64,000 nucleotides of DNA from DASVTU01 sp036387415 (GTDB lineage: Bacteria; Acidobacteriota; Blastocatellia; Pyrinomonadales; Pyrinomonadaceae): positions 806,001 to 870,000 of the forward strand of contig DASVTU010000039.1 in the NCBI GenBank assembly GCA_036387415.1. Direction: 5' to 3'. The position numbers were made by a program, and so were the translations under genes. Below are positions 24,653 to 33,856 of the stretch, one piece after another. Position 1 is the stretch's first letter. Each line of letters starts with the position of its first letter. The notes below the pieces were generated by a model. That model had not been told where the DNA came from. It ran no database searches and saw only the letters and a program-made list of their open reading frames with translations.

Positions 24653-26767
24653 ATGAGTTATCCCCTAAATGATGCTGAAAATCCGGCGAGAGAATTAAGA
24701 GTGGTGCGCGCGGCGTGTCCGCACGATTGCCCCGATACGTGTGCGATGCTGGTGACGGTTTCGGAAGACGGGCGGACGGCGTTGCGCGTCGCGGGCGACC
24801 CCAATCATCCCTTCACGCGCGGCACGCTCTGCACCAAAGTCGCCAACTACGAACAACGCACGCACAGCCCCGAACGCATCCAGACACCGCTCCGGCGCGT
24901 CGGCGCGAAAGGCGAGGGACGTTTCGTCCGCATCAGTTGGGACGAGGCGCTCGACGAAATCGCCGCGCGTTATCGGCAACTCGCGGAGTCGCCGGAAGGC
25001 GCGCAGACGATTCTGCCATACAGCTATAGCGGCACGCTCGGACTCGTCCACAACGATTCGATGGACAGGCGTTTCTTTCATCGTCTCGGCGCGTCGCTGC
25101 TCGACCGCACCATCTGCGCGACCGCAGGCGCTGCCGGTTACACGGCGACCATCGGCGCACGCATCGGCACCGACCCCGAACGTTTCAGCGAGGCGCGTCT
25201 CATCCTGCTCTGGGGCACGAACACGATAACGAGCAACGTCCATCTCTGGCCGCTCATTTTGGAAGCGAAGAAGCAGGGCGCACGCGTCGTCGCTATCGAC
25301 CCGCGACGGACGCGCACCGCAGACCAGTGCGACGAACACATCGCGCTTCTCCCCGGCACCGACGCCGCGCTCGCACTCGGCATGATGCACGTCATCTTCG
25401 CCGAAGGACTCGAAGACCGCGATTATCTCGCGCGCCACACGCTCGGCGAACAAGACCTACGTCGCCGCGCCAGCGAATACTCGCCCGCACGCGTCGCGGA
25501 GATTTGCGGCATCGAATCGGAAACCGTCGTGCGTCTCGCGCGCATCTACGCGACGACGCGACCCGCCGTGATTCGCATGAACTACGGCATGCAGCGACAC
25601 GCGGGCGGCGGCACGGGCGTCCGCACCGTCGCCTGTCTTCCGGCGGTCGTCGGCGCGTGGCGCGATGCGGCGGGCGGCGCGTTGTTGTCTACGAGCAGCA
25701 TGTTTCCCGTCAACATGGACGCGCTGCATCGTCCAGACCTGATACCGACGCCGCGACCGCGCACCATCAACATGTCGCAACTCGGCGACGCGCTCACCAC
25801 GACGGACAATCCGCCCGTGCGTGCGCTCTACGTCTACAATTCCAATCCGGCAGCCGTCGCGCCCGAACAGTCGAAGGTACTGGCCGGACTCCGCCGCGAA
25901 GATTTGTTCACCGTCGTCCACGAACTCTTTCTCACAGACACCACCGACTACGCAGACATCGTGCTTCCGGCGACGACGCAACTCGAACACTTCGACATCC
26001 ACAAGTCTTACGGCCATTTCTATCTCGTCATCAACGAGCCTGCCATTCCACCCCTCCACGAAGCCAAGCCGAACGCGGAAGTCTTTCGTCTGCTCGCGGC
26101 GCGCATGGGCTTCGAGGACGAGTGTTTTCAAGATTCGGACGAGGAGATTGCGCGTCAGGCCATCTCGACCGACCATCCCGCGCTCGGCGGCATCACGCTT
26201 GAAGCCCTGCGCGAAAAGGGCTGGATGCGACTGAACTTGCCCGAACAATATGCGCCGTTTGCCGAAGGAGGCTTCCCGACCGCTTCCGGCAAGTGCGAGT
26301 TTTATTCCGCGACGTTGGAGGCGGAAGGATTGCCGGGCGTGCCTGATTTCGTGCCGCCGCGCGAATCGCGTGCGAGCGCGCCCGCACTCGCTGCACGTTA
26401 CCCGCTCGCGCTCATCAGTCCCGCCTCGCATGCTTTTCTCAATTCGAGTTTCGCCAATCTCCCCAAACACCTGCGGCAAGAGAAACGACCCTTCATCGAG
26501 ATTCACCCGACGGACGCCGCCACGCGTCGCATCGCCGACGGCGACACCGTGCGCGTCTTCAACACGCGCGGTGCATGCGAACTGACCGCCTCCGTCACGA
26601 CACGCGCGCGCGAAGGCGTCGTCGTCTGCCCTTCGGTCTGGTGGAACAAATTTTCGCCGGGGCAGACCAACATCAACCAGCTTTCGTCGCAGATGCTGAC
26701 CGACATGGGCGGCGGCGCGACGTTCTACGACGTGCTGGTCGAAATCGAAAAGGCCGTTCAACAGTAA
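24653..26767 (+). CDS. Molybdopterin-dependent oxidoreductase (DMSO reductase family)
   Basis: A 704-residue catalytic subunit. The ATG at 24653 has GGAGG nearby. The N-terminal 4Fe-4S site is CPHDCPDTC plus GTLCTK (about residues 23-60). Molybdopterin-binding segments follow: LILLWGTNTITSNVHLW, VVAIDPRRTRTADQCD and LPGTDAALALGMMHVI. The C-terminal molydopterin-dinucleotide-binding domain begins near residue 560 (YPLALISPASHAFLNSS, IEIHPTDAATRRIADGD). No twin-arginine signal is present, so it should be cytoplasmic. No electron-transfer or membrane subunit is nearby. The substrate is unknown; the family includes formate, thiosulfate and biotin-sulfoxide enzymes. Confidence 0.9.
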   Translation: MSYPLNDAENPARELRVVRAACPHDCPDTCAMLVTVSEDGRTALRVAGDPNHPFTRGTLCTKVANYEQRTHSPERIQTPLRRVGAKGEGRFVRISWDEALDEIAARYRQLAESPEGAQTILPYSYSGTLGLVHNDSMDRRFFHRLGASLLDRTICATAGAAGYTATIGARIGTDPERFSEARLILLWGTNTITSNVHLWPLILEAKKQGARVVAIDPRRTRTADQCDEHIALLPGTDAALALGMMHVIFAEGLEDRDYLARHTLGEQDLRRRASEYSPARVAEICGIESETVVRLARIYATTRPAVIRMNYGMQRHAGGGTGVRTVACLPAVVGAWRDAAGGALLSTSSMFPVNMDALHRPDLIPTPRPRTINMSQLGDALTTTDNPPVRALYVYNSNPAAVAPEQSKVLAGLRREDLFTVVHELFLTDTTDYADIVLPATTQLEHFDIHKSYGHFYLVINEPAIPPLHEAKPNAEVFRLLAARMGFEDECFQDSDEEIARQAISTDHPALGGITLEALREKGWMRLNLPEQYAPFAEGGFPTASGKCEFYSATLEAEGLPGVPDFVPPRESRASAPALAARYPLALISPASHAFLNSSFANLPKHLRQEKRPFIEIHPTDAATRRIADGDTVRVFNTRGACELTASVTTRAREGVVVCPSVWWNKFSPGQTNINQLSSQMLTDMGGGATFYDVLVEIEKAVQQ

Positions 26768-26774
26768 GAATGCG

Positions 26775-26876
26775 TTTCAAAATTTGCCACATGGGCACGG
26801 AGACACAGAGACAATTCAAATAAAATCTTGATGTTAATTCGCTCCGTGTCTCTGTGGCTAATTCCTAATTTTGAAA
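26775..26876. repeat. Palindrome H7 (CACGGAG/ACACAGAG words)
   Basis: The outer arms TTTCAAAATT (26775-26784) and AATTTTGAAA (26867-26876) are perfect complements. Inside, GCCACATGGGCACGGAGAC and ACAGAG face GCTCCGTGTCTCTGTGGC. The word period is 7-8 nt. It follows the oxidoreductase stop by a few bases. Confidence 0.65.
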
Positions 26877-27012
26877 TGGTTTCTAAGTCGAAAGGCCGTA
26901 GACGGCGAGCATTAAACCGACGCGTCGCTGCGCGCTTGCGTCGTTCACGCTTCGACTGAGGGCTCCGATTATACGTGTCTCGCTCGCTTCGCTTTCGTCT
27001 TCCGCTTTTGCC

Positions 27013-27041
27013 TTGACAGATGTGGCTCGCCTCCCTAATAC
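27013..27041 (+). promoter_or_regulatory. Sigma70-type promoter for the small lipoprotein gene
   Basis: TTGACA (27013-27018), exactly 17 nt, then TAATAC (27036-27041). The start codon follows about 31 nt downstream of the -10 box. Confidence 0.7.
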
Positions 27042-27072
27042 ATAGTGGGGCGGCTTTGAGTTGGAGGGTGGC

Positions 27073-27534
27073 ATGAAAGCAGGGTTTTCAATCGTCCTCT
27101 GCTGCGCCCTCTGCGGCGTCTTGGTTGGTTGTTCGGGCGCGCATCGAGCAAGTTCCGGCGTCGAGGCGGCATCCGTGGTAGCGGCTTCCCAACCAAATCA
27201 AAACGCTCCGGTCGCGCAGCAGACGCTTGAGCCTACGCCCACGCCTCTGAGTGAGAAAGACTTGAAAGAGCGTGCGGAGATTCATCGGTTGATGCTGGCC
27301 GGAAACAATCAACACGACGGAGCGATTGCGCTGCAAACGTCGGGCGACATGAGTTCGGTTCCGCCGCTGCTCAAGGTGCTCGAAGACAATCCTCCCAAGC
27401 ATGGCATGTTGCTGTGTACGTTTGAACACGCTGTGGTGGCTTTACGCAAAATAACGAAGCACGATGCCGGATTCGACTACGAGAGATGGAAGGCATGGTG
27501 GGAGCAGTACAGGAAAGAACATCCGCAGAACTAA
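27073..27534 (+). CDS. Small lipoprotein with HEAT-like C-terminal part
   Basis: ATG at 27073 follows GGAGG with 6-nt spacing; the in-frame TTG at 27061 overlaps that site. The 153-residue precursor has a lipoprotein signal ending C-G-V-L-V-G-C-S-G. A Ser/Ala/Gln/Pro-rich linker is followed by a helical part (ALQTSGDMSSVPPLLKVLED, FEHAVVALRKITKHD). It ends FDYERWKAWWEQYRKEHP, a Trp-rich end seen in HEAT-repeat lipoproteins of several environmental phyla. Function is unknown. The next gene also encodes HEAT repeats, so a common theme is possible. Confidence 0.78.
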   Translation: MKAGFSIVLCCALCGVLVGCSGAHRASSGVEAASVVAASQPNQNAPVAQQTLEPTPTPLSEKDLKERAEIHRLMLAGNNQHDGAIALQTSGDMSSVPPLLKVLEDNPPKHGMLLCTFEHAVVALRKITKHDAGFDYERWKAWWEQYRKEHPQN

Positions 27535-27666
27535 ACGCGCGTCGTTCATAGAAGCGTTGCGCGCAAGTCTGATTGATTGTTGGTCACACGCGTCGGCGGT
27601 CGCAATCGTTGTGCGTCGCTCGAAGCGCAGAAACTAAAATAGTAAATTTCGTTCACCGAAGATTCC

Positions 27667-30027
27667 ATGAGAATGACAGACTACAAACCTAACATCTGCG
27701 CGCCGAGAGGTGCGCGACGCATCAACGTCGTGTTGTTGATGCTCGTTTCCTTCGTTCTGCCTGCGTCGTTGGTCGAGAGCGGCATCGTCGTCCGTGCACA
27801 GCAGAGGCGCGGCGGCGGGGCGCAGGCGAGGCCGGAGCGTGTCGTGCCGGAGCGTTTGGGCGTCGTTGCGCCGGAGACGCTTTTGCGTATCGTGCGCGCG
27901 GAAGACGAACGGCGTTGGGAGACGGGCGACCTCGGCGTGTTGCTCTCTGACCGCGTGGCGGCGGTGCGTCGGCGCGCGGCGTTGGCGGCGGGACGCATCG
28001 GAGATGAAGGCGCGGTCGTGCCGCTTGCGTCTCTCTTGTCGAAGGATGCGAGCGAGAGCGTGCGCGCGATGGCGGCCTTCGCACTCGGCGAGACGGAATC
28101 GGCGGCGGGCGCAGACGCTCTTGTGACAGCGATGCGGACAAGCAAATCGGGCGAAGTGCGCGCACGCGCCATCGAAGCATTAGGCAAGATTGCCGGGGCG
28201 TTGCCGCAGCGAGAACAGGCGCGTCGGCTAGAACTCGGCTCGATGATTCTTCAGACGCTCAGCGGCGAGCAGCAACAACCGCGACCCGACCGTGGCGTCA
28301 TCATGATGGGATTGACGGCGGCTCTGCGTGCGCGTCCTGAGAACGCGGGGCAGACCGTCGCGCGCTCTCTCGCTTCAACCGACGCACGCGTCCGCGCCGA
28401 TGCCGCCAACACACTGGCGCGTCTGCGCGCCACAGATGCCAATGAGCAGTTGCGTACGCTTCTCACGAACGACACGGATGCCGTCGTGCGTGCCAATGCC
28501 GCACGCGCGCTCGGCGCGTCTGAAGACGCCGCTTCCTTCGACGCGCTCGCCGCGCGTGCCACGTCGGACACGGACGAACGCGTCCGCGTGAGTGCCATTC
28601 GTGCGCTCGCCTCGCTCAAGGATGCGCGTGCCTCCGCGTCGCTCTTGGAGCGCGGCAAGTTGTTGTTGGCGGCTCATCGTGATGCCAAAACGAAGGGCAC
28701 GGCGCGTCCCTCGCAAGTCAACGAACTACTCGAAATCGCGACGGCGCTCGGACGCGTGCTCGCCAACACGAACGACGAGACGGCTCTCGCATGGTTGCGC
28801 GAATTTCGCGACGCCGAAGAATACGGTGCGCCGGAAGTAGAGATGGCGTTCGCACGCATCGCGCCCGCGCAATACTTGCGCGAACGCCCCTTCAACAAGC
28901 TCTCAGGCCGCAGTGCCGCTTCCTTCGGCGGTCGCGGCGATACGCCTCTGCGTTGGCAGGGCGTCGCCAGCATCGCCCAGGGACTCGGCGAAGTGGCCGC
29001 CGTGACGAGCGAGCGCGGCGGCAACAGCGCCATAAGTTTGCAGGCCGACGCGCAGATAATTATCCGCGCCATGCTCAACGACCCGAACACGCCCGCGCTC
29101 GCCATGCCCGACGTATTGCGCGCCGTCGCCGCCTCCAAGTCGCCGGACATGACCGACGTGATGATTGGCAAACTAACTGCCGAAGACGTGATTGTGCGCG
29201 CGACCGCAGCCGAACTGCTCGGCGAATCCGCGCCCGACCCCGTTATCATCCGCGCGCTCGTCGATGCGCTGCCGAAGGCTTTTGAAGATAAGCAACTCAA
29301 CGATGCTGCGCTCGCCATTCTCGACGCGCTTGCCAAACAGAAGGGCAGCCAAGCCTTCGACGCCATCAAGACCGCGCTCGCCGTGCCCGACCATCTGGTG
29401 CGTCGCCGCGCCATCGCACTTCTCAGAGACAACCAGTTGGTCGGCGATTCGCAAGCCGCGCAGACAGTAGCAACGCTCAACAAACCCGCCGACTACACAC
29501 GCGCGCTCGCACGCGTCGGTCGTCGCGTCCACGCACAGGTCTTGACCGACAAGGGACGTTTCACGATTGAATTTGTGCCGGATGATGCGCCGCTCACGGT
29601 CGATAATTTCATCCAACTGGCAAACAAAAAATTCTTCGACGGCATCGTGTTTCATCGCGTCGTGCCAAACTTCGTCGTGCAGGGCGGCGACCCGCGCGGC
29701 GACGGCAACGGCGGCCCCGGTCATCAGATTCGTTGCGAGATAAATCAAGTGCCTTACGCGCGCGGCGCGGTCGGCATGGCTCTCTCCGGCAAAGACACGG
29801 GCGGCTCGCAGTGGTTCGTCACGCATTCGCCGCAACCACACTTGGACGGCGGCTACACGGTCTTCGGTCGCGTCGTCGAAGGCATGGACGTGGTTGACCG
29901 CATCGCACGCGGCGACCGCATTCGCAGCATCCAGATTGTCGAGAACGCGCGCCCCGTCGCTCCTGGCAACCGGACGAACACCCCACGCGCTAACGGCAGA
30001 ACGAGAAATGGAACGCCGAGAACTTGA
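27667..30027 (+). CDS. Exported HEAT-repeat protein fused to a cyclophilin-type peptidyl-prolyl isomerase
   Basis: A 786-residue protein. Residues 1-45 carry a signal peptide (VVLLMLVSFVLPASL...A-Q-Q). About 60-610 are HEAT/PBS-lyase-like repeats (VRRRAALAAGRIGDEGAVVP, VRADAANTLARLRATDANEQ, VRANAARALGASED). The C-terminal 160 residues form a cyclophilin domain: VDNFIQLANKKFFDGIVFHR, VPNFVVQGGDPRGDGNGGPG, GSQWFVTHSPQPHLDGGYTV. The catalytic-site residues FHR, QGGD and QWF are present. A scaffold joined to a proline isomerase suggests a periplasmic folding factor. The stop overlaps the next start by four bases (TTGA). Confidence 0.88.
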   Translation: MRMTDYKPNICAPRGARRINVVLLMLVSFVLPASLVESGIVVRAQQRRGGGAQARPERVVPERLGVVAPETLLRIVRAEDERRWETGDLGVLLSDRVAAVRRRAALAAGRIGDEGAVVPLASLLSKDASESVRAMAAFALGETESAAGADALVTAMRTSKSGEVRARAIEALGKIAGALPQREQARRLELGSMILQTLSGEQQQPRPDRGVIMMGLTAALRARPENAGQTVARSLASTDARVRADAANTLARLRATDANEQLRTLLTNDTDAVVRANAARALGASEDAASFDALAARATSDTDERVRVSAIRALASLKDARASASLLERGKLLLAAHRDAKTKGTARPSQVNELLEIATALGRVLANTNDETALAWLREFRDAEEYGAPEVEMAFARIAPAQYLRERPFNKLSGRSAASFGGRGDTPLRWQGVASIAQGLGEVAAVTSERGGNSAISLQADAQIIIRAMLNDPNTPALAMPDVLRAVAASKSPDMTDVMIGKLTAEDVIVRATAAELLGESAPDPVIIRALVDALPKAFEDKQLNDAALAILDALAKQKGSQAFDAIKTALAVPDHLVRRRAIALLRDNQLVGDSQAAQTVATLNKPADYTRALARVGRRVHAQVLTDKGRFTIEFVPDDAPLTVDNFIQLANKKFFDGIVFHRVVPNFVVQGGDPRGDGNGGPGHQIRCEINQVPYARGAVGMALSGKDTGGSQWFVTHSPQPHLDGGYTVFGRVVEGMDVVDRIARGDRIRSIQIVENARPVAPGNRTNTPRANGRTRNGTPRT

Positions 30028-32006
30028 AGCGTAAAGACAGACACACGACGGGGCGGCGAGCGACGGAGCGGGAAGCAACTCTTGCGCTCGCCCTCCTCTG
30101 CGTCGCGTGTCTCGCCGCTGCCACCGCCCCGCTCGCTTCTTCGACAACCTCCGCACGACAACAACGAGAAGGCGCAAGCACGTCGCCCGCACAGAGCACC
30201 AAAGCCGACAGCCAAACCGACCGAAACGTCAAAGCCGAACGCACGCGTTATCGTCTCCACTTCAAGTTGAACTTTGAGGCGCGTTCGTTTACGGGAACCG
30301 AGCACCTCCGTTGGGTCAACACTGACAATCGCCCGACATCCGTCCTTTATTTTCATCTCTACCCAAATCATCGCAGCGACAACGGCGGGCGCTCCATCCC
30401 CAACGCCAACGGCAGCCTCCCGCCAAACGCGTCGGCCAACCCCGCAAACTCAACCACGGGCGCAAGCACCACGACCGCCGCCCACACCAACACCGATGCA
30501 CCTTCAACCGCCGACGAACCGCGTCTGGAAGTGACGGAAGTGCGCGGCGTCGCCAGCGGACAACCGCTCACCTTCTCCCTCGAACAGGGCACGACGTTGC
30601 GCGTGCAGTTGCGTGAATCGGTGGCGGCGGGTGCGTCCGCCGAGATTGAACTCGCCTTTCGCGGCACGGTTCCCGAAATCGGCGCGGACGAGACGAGCCT
30701 TTCGGCGCACGTCATCCAACAGGTCGGGGCGGCCTTGCGCGACACGCGCGAATGGCGACGGGCGCGCGACGTGAATTTTTATTCGCGCGGGACGATGCTG
30801 CTCGGCACGCCCTACCCTTTGCTCGCCGTGCGCGAGGGCGACGGCTGGCAACGCAAGGTCGAAGCGAGCGTCGGCGATTTGGTGCATGCCGAGGTTGCCG
30901 ATTACGACGTGTCGATTGAAACGTCTGCGGGCACGGGTCTCTTTACGTCGGGCGACGCGGCGGGCAGTAGTAGTAGCAGCGTCGGCGTCGATGAGCGGAG
31001 CAGAAGCGAAACTGTCGTCCGTCGCTTCGCGGGCGAGAACCTACGCAACTTCGCCATCGTCGCCGGACAATCGTTGCGGATGACGGAGCGCGTGGTTTCG
31101 GGCGTCCGTGTGCGCTCCGTGTATTCAACGGAGCATGAGGCGGTCGGACGACGCGTGCTCGGCATCGCGGCGGAATCGGTGCGCGTCTTCGCGGCGCGTT
31201 TCGGCGAATTGCCGTTCAAGGTTGTGACGGTGGCGGAAGCGCCGCTCGTCGCGGGTCTGGGGAGCGTGGAGTTTGCCGGAATGGGCGCGATTGCGAGTGC
31301 GTTCTACGTTGATTTCGATGCGCCCGCCACGCGCAATCTGCCCGAAATCGTGCGCGAACAACGCGCGTCGCTCGAAGATAGTCTTGAGTTTGCCGTGGCG
31401 CACATCGTCGCGCATCAGTGGTGGGGCGCGAGCGTCGGCAACGACCCCGAACGCCTGCCCGTGCTCGACGAGGCGTTGGCGCATTGGTCTGCGCTGCACT
31501 ATTACACGGAGACGCACGGCGCGGCGCGTGCCGAGCAGGTGCTCGACGACCAACTGCGCGGCGTCTATCAAATCTACCGGACGTTCGGCGGCGAAGACAT
31601 GCAGGCGGACAGGGCTGCGCGCGAATATCGTAATTCGTTTCAGTATGCCGCCGTGGTTTCTAGCAAGGGTGCGCTGATGTTCAACGCGCTCCGCAAACTG
31701 ATGGGCGACGAGCGTTTCTGGACGGCGCTCCGTCGTTACCACGACGCCAACCGTTTCGAGATTGCCGGCATGGACGACCTCGAAGCGGCTTTCGTCGCGG
31801 AGGTTCCCGTCAGCGAACGACGCGCCGTGACGCGTACCTTCAATCGTTGGCTCTCAGAGAAACACGGCGATGAAGATGTTGCGCCGCCCAACCCCCAACT
31901 CGCCGCTGCGCTCGGCATCACTACCGAACAGAACGGCGCACGCGACCGTAATGCTTTTTCACGCCTCGGTCGCTTCTTCTGGCGACAGATGACGCGCATA
32001 CGTTGA
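30024..32006 (+). CDS. Exported M1-aminopeptidase-like protein with HEXXH changed to HIVAH
   Basis: A 660-residue precursor. The TTG start at 30024 overlaps the preceding stop codon and leads straight into a signal peptide (LALALLCVACLAAATAPLAS). The N-terminal beta domain (about 70-310, GTEHLRWVNTDNRPTSVLYF) is interrupted by a Thr/Ala-rich insert. The metallopeptidase domain has VEFAGMGAI in place of GxMEN and VAHIVAHQWWG. His460, His464 and Glu483 (VLDEALAHW) keep the exact HxxxH-x18-E zinc spacing, but residue 461, the catalytic Glu, is Ile (codon ATC). It is probably a zinc-binding pseudopeptidase or altered enzyme. It is co-transcribed with the HEAT-cyclophilin gene. Confidence 0.85.
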   Translation: MKRKDRHTTGRRATEREATLALALLCVACLAAATAPLASSTTSARQQREGASTSPAQSTKADSQTDRNVKAERTRYRLHFKLNFEARSFTGTEHLRWVNTDNRPTSVLYFHLYPNHRSDNGGRSIPNANGSLPPNASANPANSTTGASTTTAAHTNTDAPSTADEPRLEVTEVRGVASGQPLTFSLEQGTTLRVQLRESVAAGASAEIELAFRGTVPEIGADETSLSAHVIQQVGAALRDTREWRRARDVNFYSRGTMLLGTPYPLLAVREGDGWQRKVEASVGDLVHAEVADYDVSIETSAGTGLFTSGDAAGSSSSSVGVDERSRSETVVRRFAGENLRNFAIVAGQSLRMTERVVSGVRVRSVYSTEHEAVGRRVLGIAAESVRVFAARFGELPFKVVTVAEAPLVAGLGSVEFAGMGAIASAFYVDFDAPATRNLPEIVREQRASLEDSLEFAVAHIVAHQWWGASVGNDPERLPVLDEALAHWSALHYYTETHGAARAEQVLDDQLRGVYQIYRTFGGEDMQADRAAREYRNSFQYAAVVSSKGALMFNALRKLMGDERFWTALRRYHDANRFEIAGMDDLEAAFVAEVPVSERRAVTRTFNRWLSEKHGDEDVAPPNPQLAAALGITTEQNGARDRNAFSRLGRFFWRQMTRIR

Positions 32007-32010
32007 ACCA

Positions 32011-32589
32011 ATGAACGAACCAAAAACAGAATCGAAGACACGACGTGCGGATGTGTTGCCCGACGGCAACGTGCGCGCCGCTGCCCCGTTGACCACGAAG
32101 CGGCAGCCGTCGAAGATTGAAATCGAAGAGAGCCTCGACCAGTTGAGCCGTTGGATGGACGGCCTTTTCCGCATCCCCGGCACGGGTTGGCGCATCGGCC
32201 TCGACGCCATCGTCGGCCTCATTCCCGGCATCGGCGACACGGCCACCACCATCGTTTCCTTCTACATCCTCGCCGCCGGAGTCCGCTATCGCGTGCCCAA
32301 AATCACGCTCCTGCGGATGGGTCTCAATCTCGGTCTCGATTACGTCTTCGGCGCGGTTCCCATCATCGGCGACCTCTTTGACGCGGCGTGGAAATCGAAC
32401 CAGCGCAACGTCGCGCTCATACGCGAACGCGCCACCGCTTCGCCCGCCGAAAAGCAACAGGGCAGGCTCGGCGATTGGCTCTTTCTCGGCATCATCCTGC
32501 TCGTCCTGCTGCTGCTTCTCGTCGGCTCCATCGTCGTCGCGTGGTACATCCTTCTCTTCGCTGCCCGACATCTTCCGTCGATTTTTTGA
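32011..32589 (+). CDS. DUF4112 membrane protein
   Basis: A 192-residue protein beginning 5 nt after the M1-like gene. The cytoplasmic N-terminus leads into LDQLSRWMDGLFRIPGTGWRI and GLDAIVGLIPGIGDTATTIV, then LDYVFGAVPIIGDLFDAAWK: two copies of the G-(L/A)-(I/V)-P-(I/G)-I-G-D motif that define DUF4112. A strongly hydrophobic C-terminal helix follows (LFLGIILLVLLLLLVGSIVV). Function of the family is unknown. Tight spacing suggests an operon of HEAT-cyclophilin, M1-like and DUF4112 genes, ended by the terminator at 32626. Confidence 0.88.
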   Translation: MNEPKTESKTRRADVLPDGNVRAAAPLTTKRQPSKIEIEESLDQLSRWMDGLFRIPGTGWRIGLDAIVGLIPGIGDTATTIVSFYILAAGVRYRVPKITLLRMGLNLGLDYVFGAVPIIGDLFDAAWKSNQRNVALIRERATASPAEKQQGRLGDWLFLGIILLVLLLLLVGSIVVAWYILLFAARHLPSIF

Positions 32590-32625
32590 CGCACGGAAGC
32601 GAAGACTCCGAAAACCACTTCCCAC

Positions 32626-32676
32626 GCAAAACTAAAAGAGGCGACCGATTCGACGGTTCGCCTCTTTTAGTTTTGC
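32626..32676. terminator. Long-stem bidirectional terminator
   Basis: GCAAAACTAAAAGAGGCGA and its complement TCGCCTCTTTTAGTTTTGC pair over about 22 bp with one bulge; the A/T-rich outer ends work in both directions. It separates convergent genes. Confidence 0.88.
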
Positions 32677-32703
32677 TGCGCTGTTAAAGATTTGCCGGAC
32701 GCC

Positions 32704-33192
32704 TTACGCGGATGTTTTTTGTTGCGTGGAGGAGGCGGCGGCGAGCACGCGTTCAAGCGCGGGCGTAATCATGTTGAGGCCGCGTTCGCCTGCGGCGAAG
32801 CAACGGAGTTTGCCTTCCGCGTCGAAGAGATAATAGGCGGGCACGTAGCCGTGCTCGTTCTGAAAGGCGTCGCGGAGTTTGTGTTGATTATCGACGGCGC
32901 AGGGTTCTGTGATTTGGTAGCAAGAGACGGCTTCGCGCACGGCCTCTGCATCCGTATCCGACTCATGGCGCGGCATGTGGACGGCAATCACGCAGAGGCC
33001 ATCGGCCTCGCGTCGGTCGCGCCACTCGGCGACGCGCGGCATGTTCTCTTTGCAAATCCCGCAACTGACCGACCAGAAGTGGATGAGCGTCGGATGCCCT
33101 TTGGCGCGCATCTCCGCGTTGGCACCCGTCGCGTTCAACCATTCCGTCGCCCCTTCAAGCGTCGGCATCTCCGTCCCGATTCTCATCGGCAT
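32704..33192 (-). CDS. Thioredoxin-like (TlpA/redoxin) protein
   Basis: A 162-residue cytoplasmic protein with a TlpA-like thioredoxin fold. It contains PTLIHFWSVSCGICKENMPR, with the redox pair Cys44-G-I-Cys47, and later YVPAYYLFDAEGKLRCFAAG, with the cis-Pro region. No signal peptide or membrane helix is evident, unlike most TlpA proteins. It lies downstream of ahpC on the same strand, with palindrome H8 between, and may reduce or support the peroxiredoxin. ATG 33192 or the ATG two codons on are both possible. Confidence 0.85.
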   Translation of the reverse strand: MPMRIGTEMPTLEGATEWLNATGANAEMRAKGHPTLIHFWSVSCGICKENMPRVAEWRDRREADGLCVIAVHMPRHESDTDAEAVREAVSCYQITEPCAVDNQHKLRDAFQNEHGYVPAYYLFDAEGKLRCFAAGERGLNMITPALERVLAAASSTQQKTSA

Positions 33193-33210
33193 AGCTCGTA
33201 CCTCGTCCGT

Positions 33211-33273
33211 CGTGAGTCGCCAATCGTGAATCGTCTTGTCTCTCTACATACGATTCACGATTGACGATTTACG
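33211..33273. repeat. Heptad palindrome H8 (GTGAATC words)
   Basis: The left arm is GTGAGTC GCCAATC GTGAATC GT (33212-33233). The right arm, ACGATTC ACGATTG ACGATTT ACG (33250-33273), is its complement apart from three positions. It lies between the ahpC stop and the TlpA-like start. Confidence 0.75.
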
Positions 33274-33276
33274 CCT

Positions 33277-33837
33277 CTAGGCTTTGATTGTTTCCTGCCC
33301 CGGTCGCCATTCAGCCTGACAGAGGCCACCTGTCTGCAACGCCTGAATCACACGCAACGTCTCCTCCGCCGAACGACCGACGTTGAGGTCGTGCACGACC
33401 TTGTAACGCAAGACGCCTTCGGGGTCGATGACGAACAGGCCGCGCAACGCCACGCCTTTGTCTTCGATGAGCACGCCATAGTCGCGCGACACCTTCTTCG
33501 TAATGTCAGCCGCGAGCGGATAACGCAAGCCCTCGACGCCGTTTTTGTCGCGCGGCGTTTGGAGCCATGCGCGATGCGAGAAGACAGAATCGGTCGAGAC
33601 ACCGATAATCTCCGCGCCGATGCCGAGGAAATCGTCGTAGCGGTCGCTGAACGTGGTCAACTCCGTCGGGCAGACGAAAGTGAAATCCAGCGGGTAGAAC
33701 AAAAGCACCAGCCATTGACCACGATAATCCGAGAGCTTAACGTCCTGGTCGAGTTTCTCAATGTCTTTGGTCGAAGGCATATTGAAATCGGGCGCGGTTT
33801 GCCCGACCATCGCTTTATCAACTGCTGTCTCTGCCAT
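33277..33837 (-). CDS. ahpC: Alkyl hydroperoxide reductase C-like 2-Cys peroxiredoxin
   Basis: A 186-residue typical 2-Cys peroxiredoxin. FYPLDFTFVCPTELTTFSDR holds the peroxidatic Cys56 and the conserved Thr. GGLCQAEWRPG holds the resolving Cys173, although V-C-P is changed to L-C-Q. DSVFSHRAWLQTPR and GLFVIDPEGVLRY are characteristic. AGGAG precedes the ATG. It removes hydrogen peroxide and organic hydroperoxides. It is the next gene downstream of the PerR-like regulator, and a TTTGAA/TTCAAA palindrome lies just upstream. Confidence 0.93.
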   Translation of the reverse strand: MAETAVDKAMVGQTAPDFNMPSTKDIEKLDQDVKLSDYRGQWLVLLFYPLDFTFVCPTELTTFSDRYDDFLGIGAEIIGVSTDSVFSHRAWLQTPRDKNGVEGLRYPLAADITKKVSRDYGVLIEDKGVALRGLFVIDPEGVLRYKVVHDLNVGRSAEETLRVIQALQTGGLCQAEWRPGQETIKA

Positions 33838-33856
33838 AATTTCTCCTAAGTAGAAT

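Noticed and set aside
26883..27074. 63-codon minus-strand open frame
   Set aside because: It overlaps the strong promoter of the lipoprotein gene and has no supporting signal.
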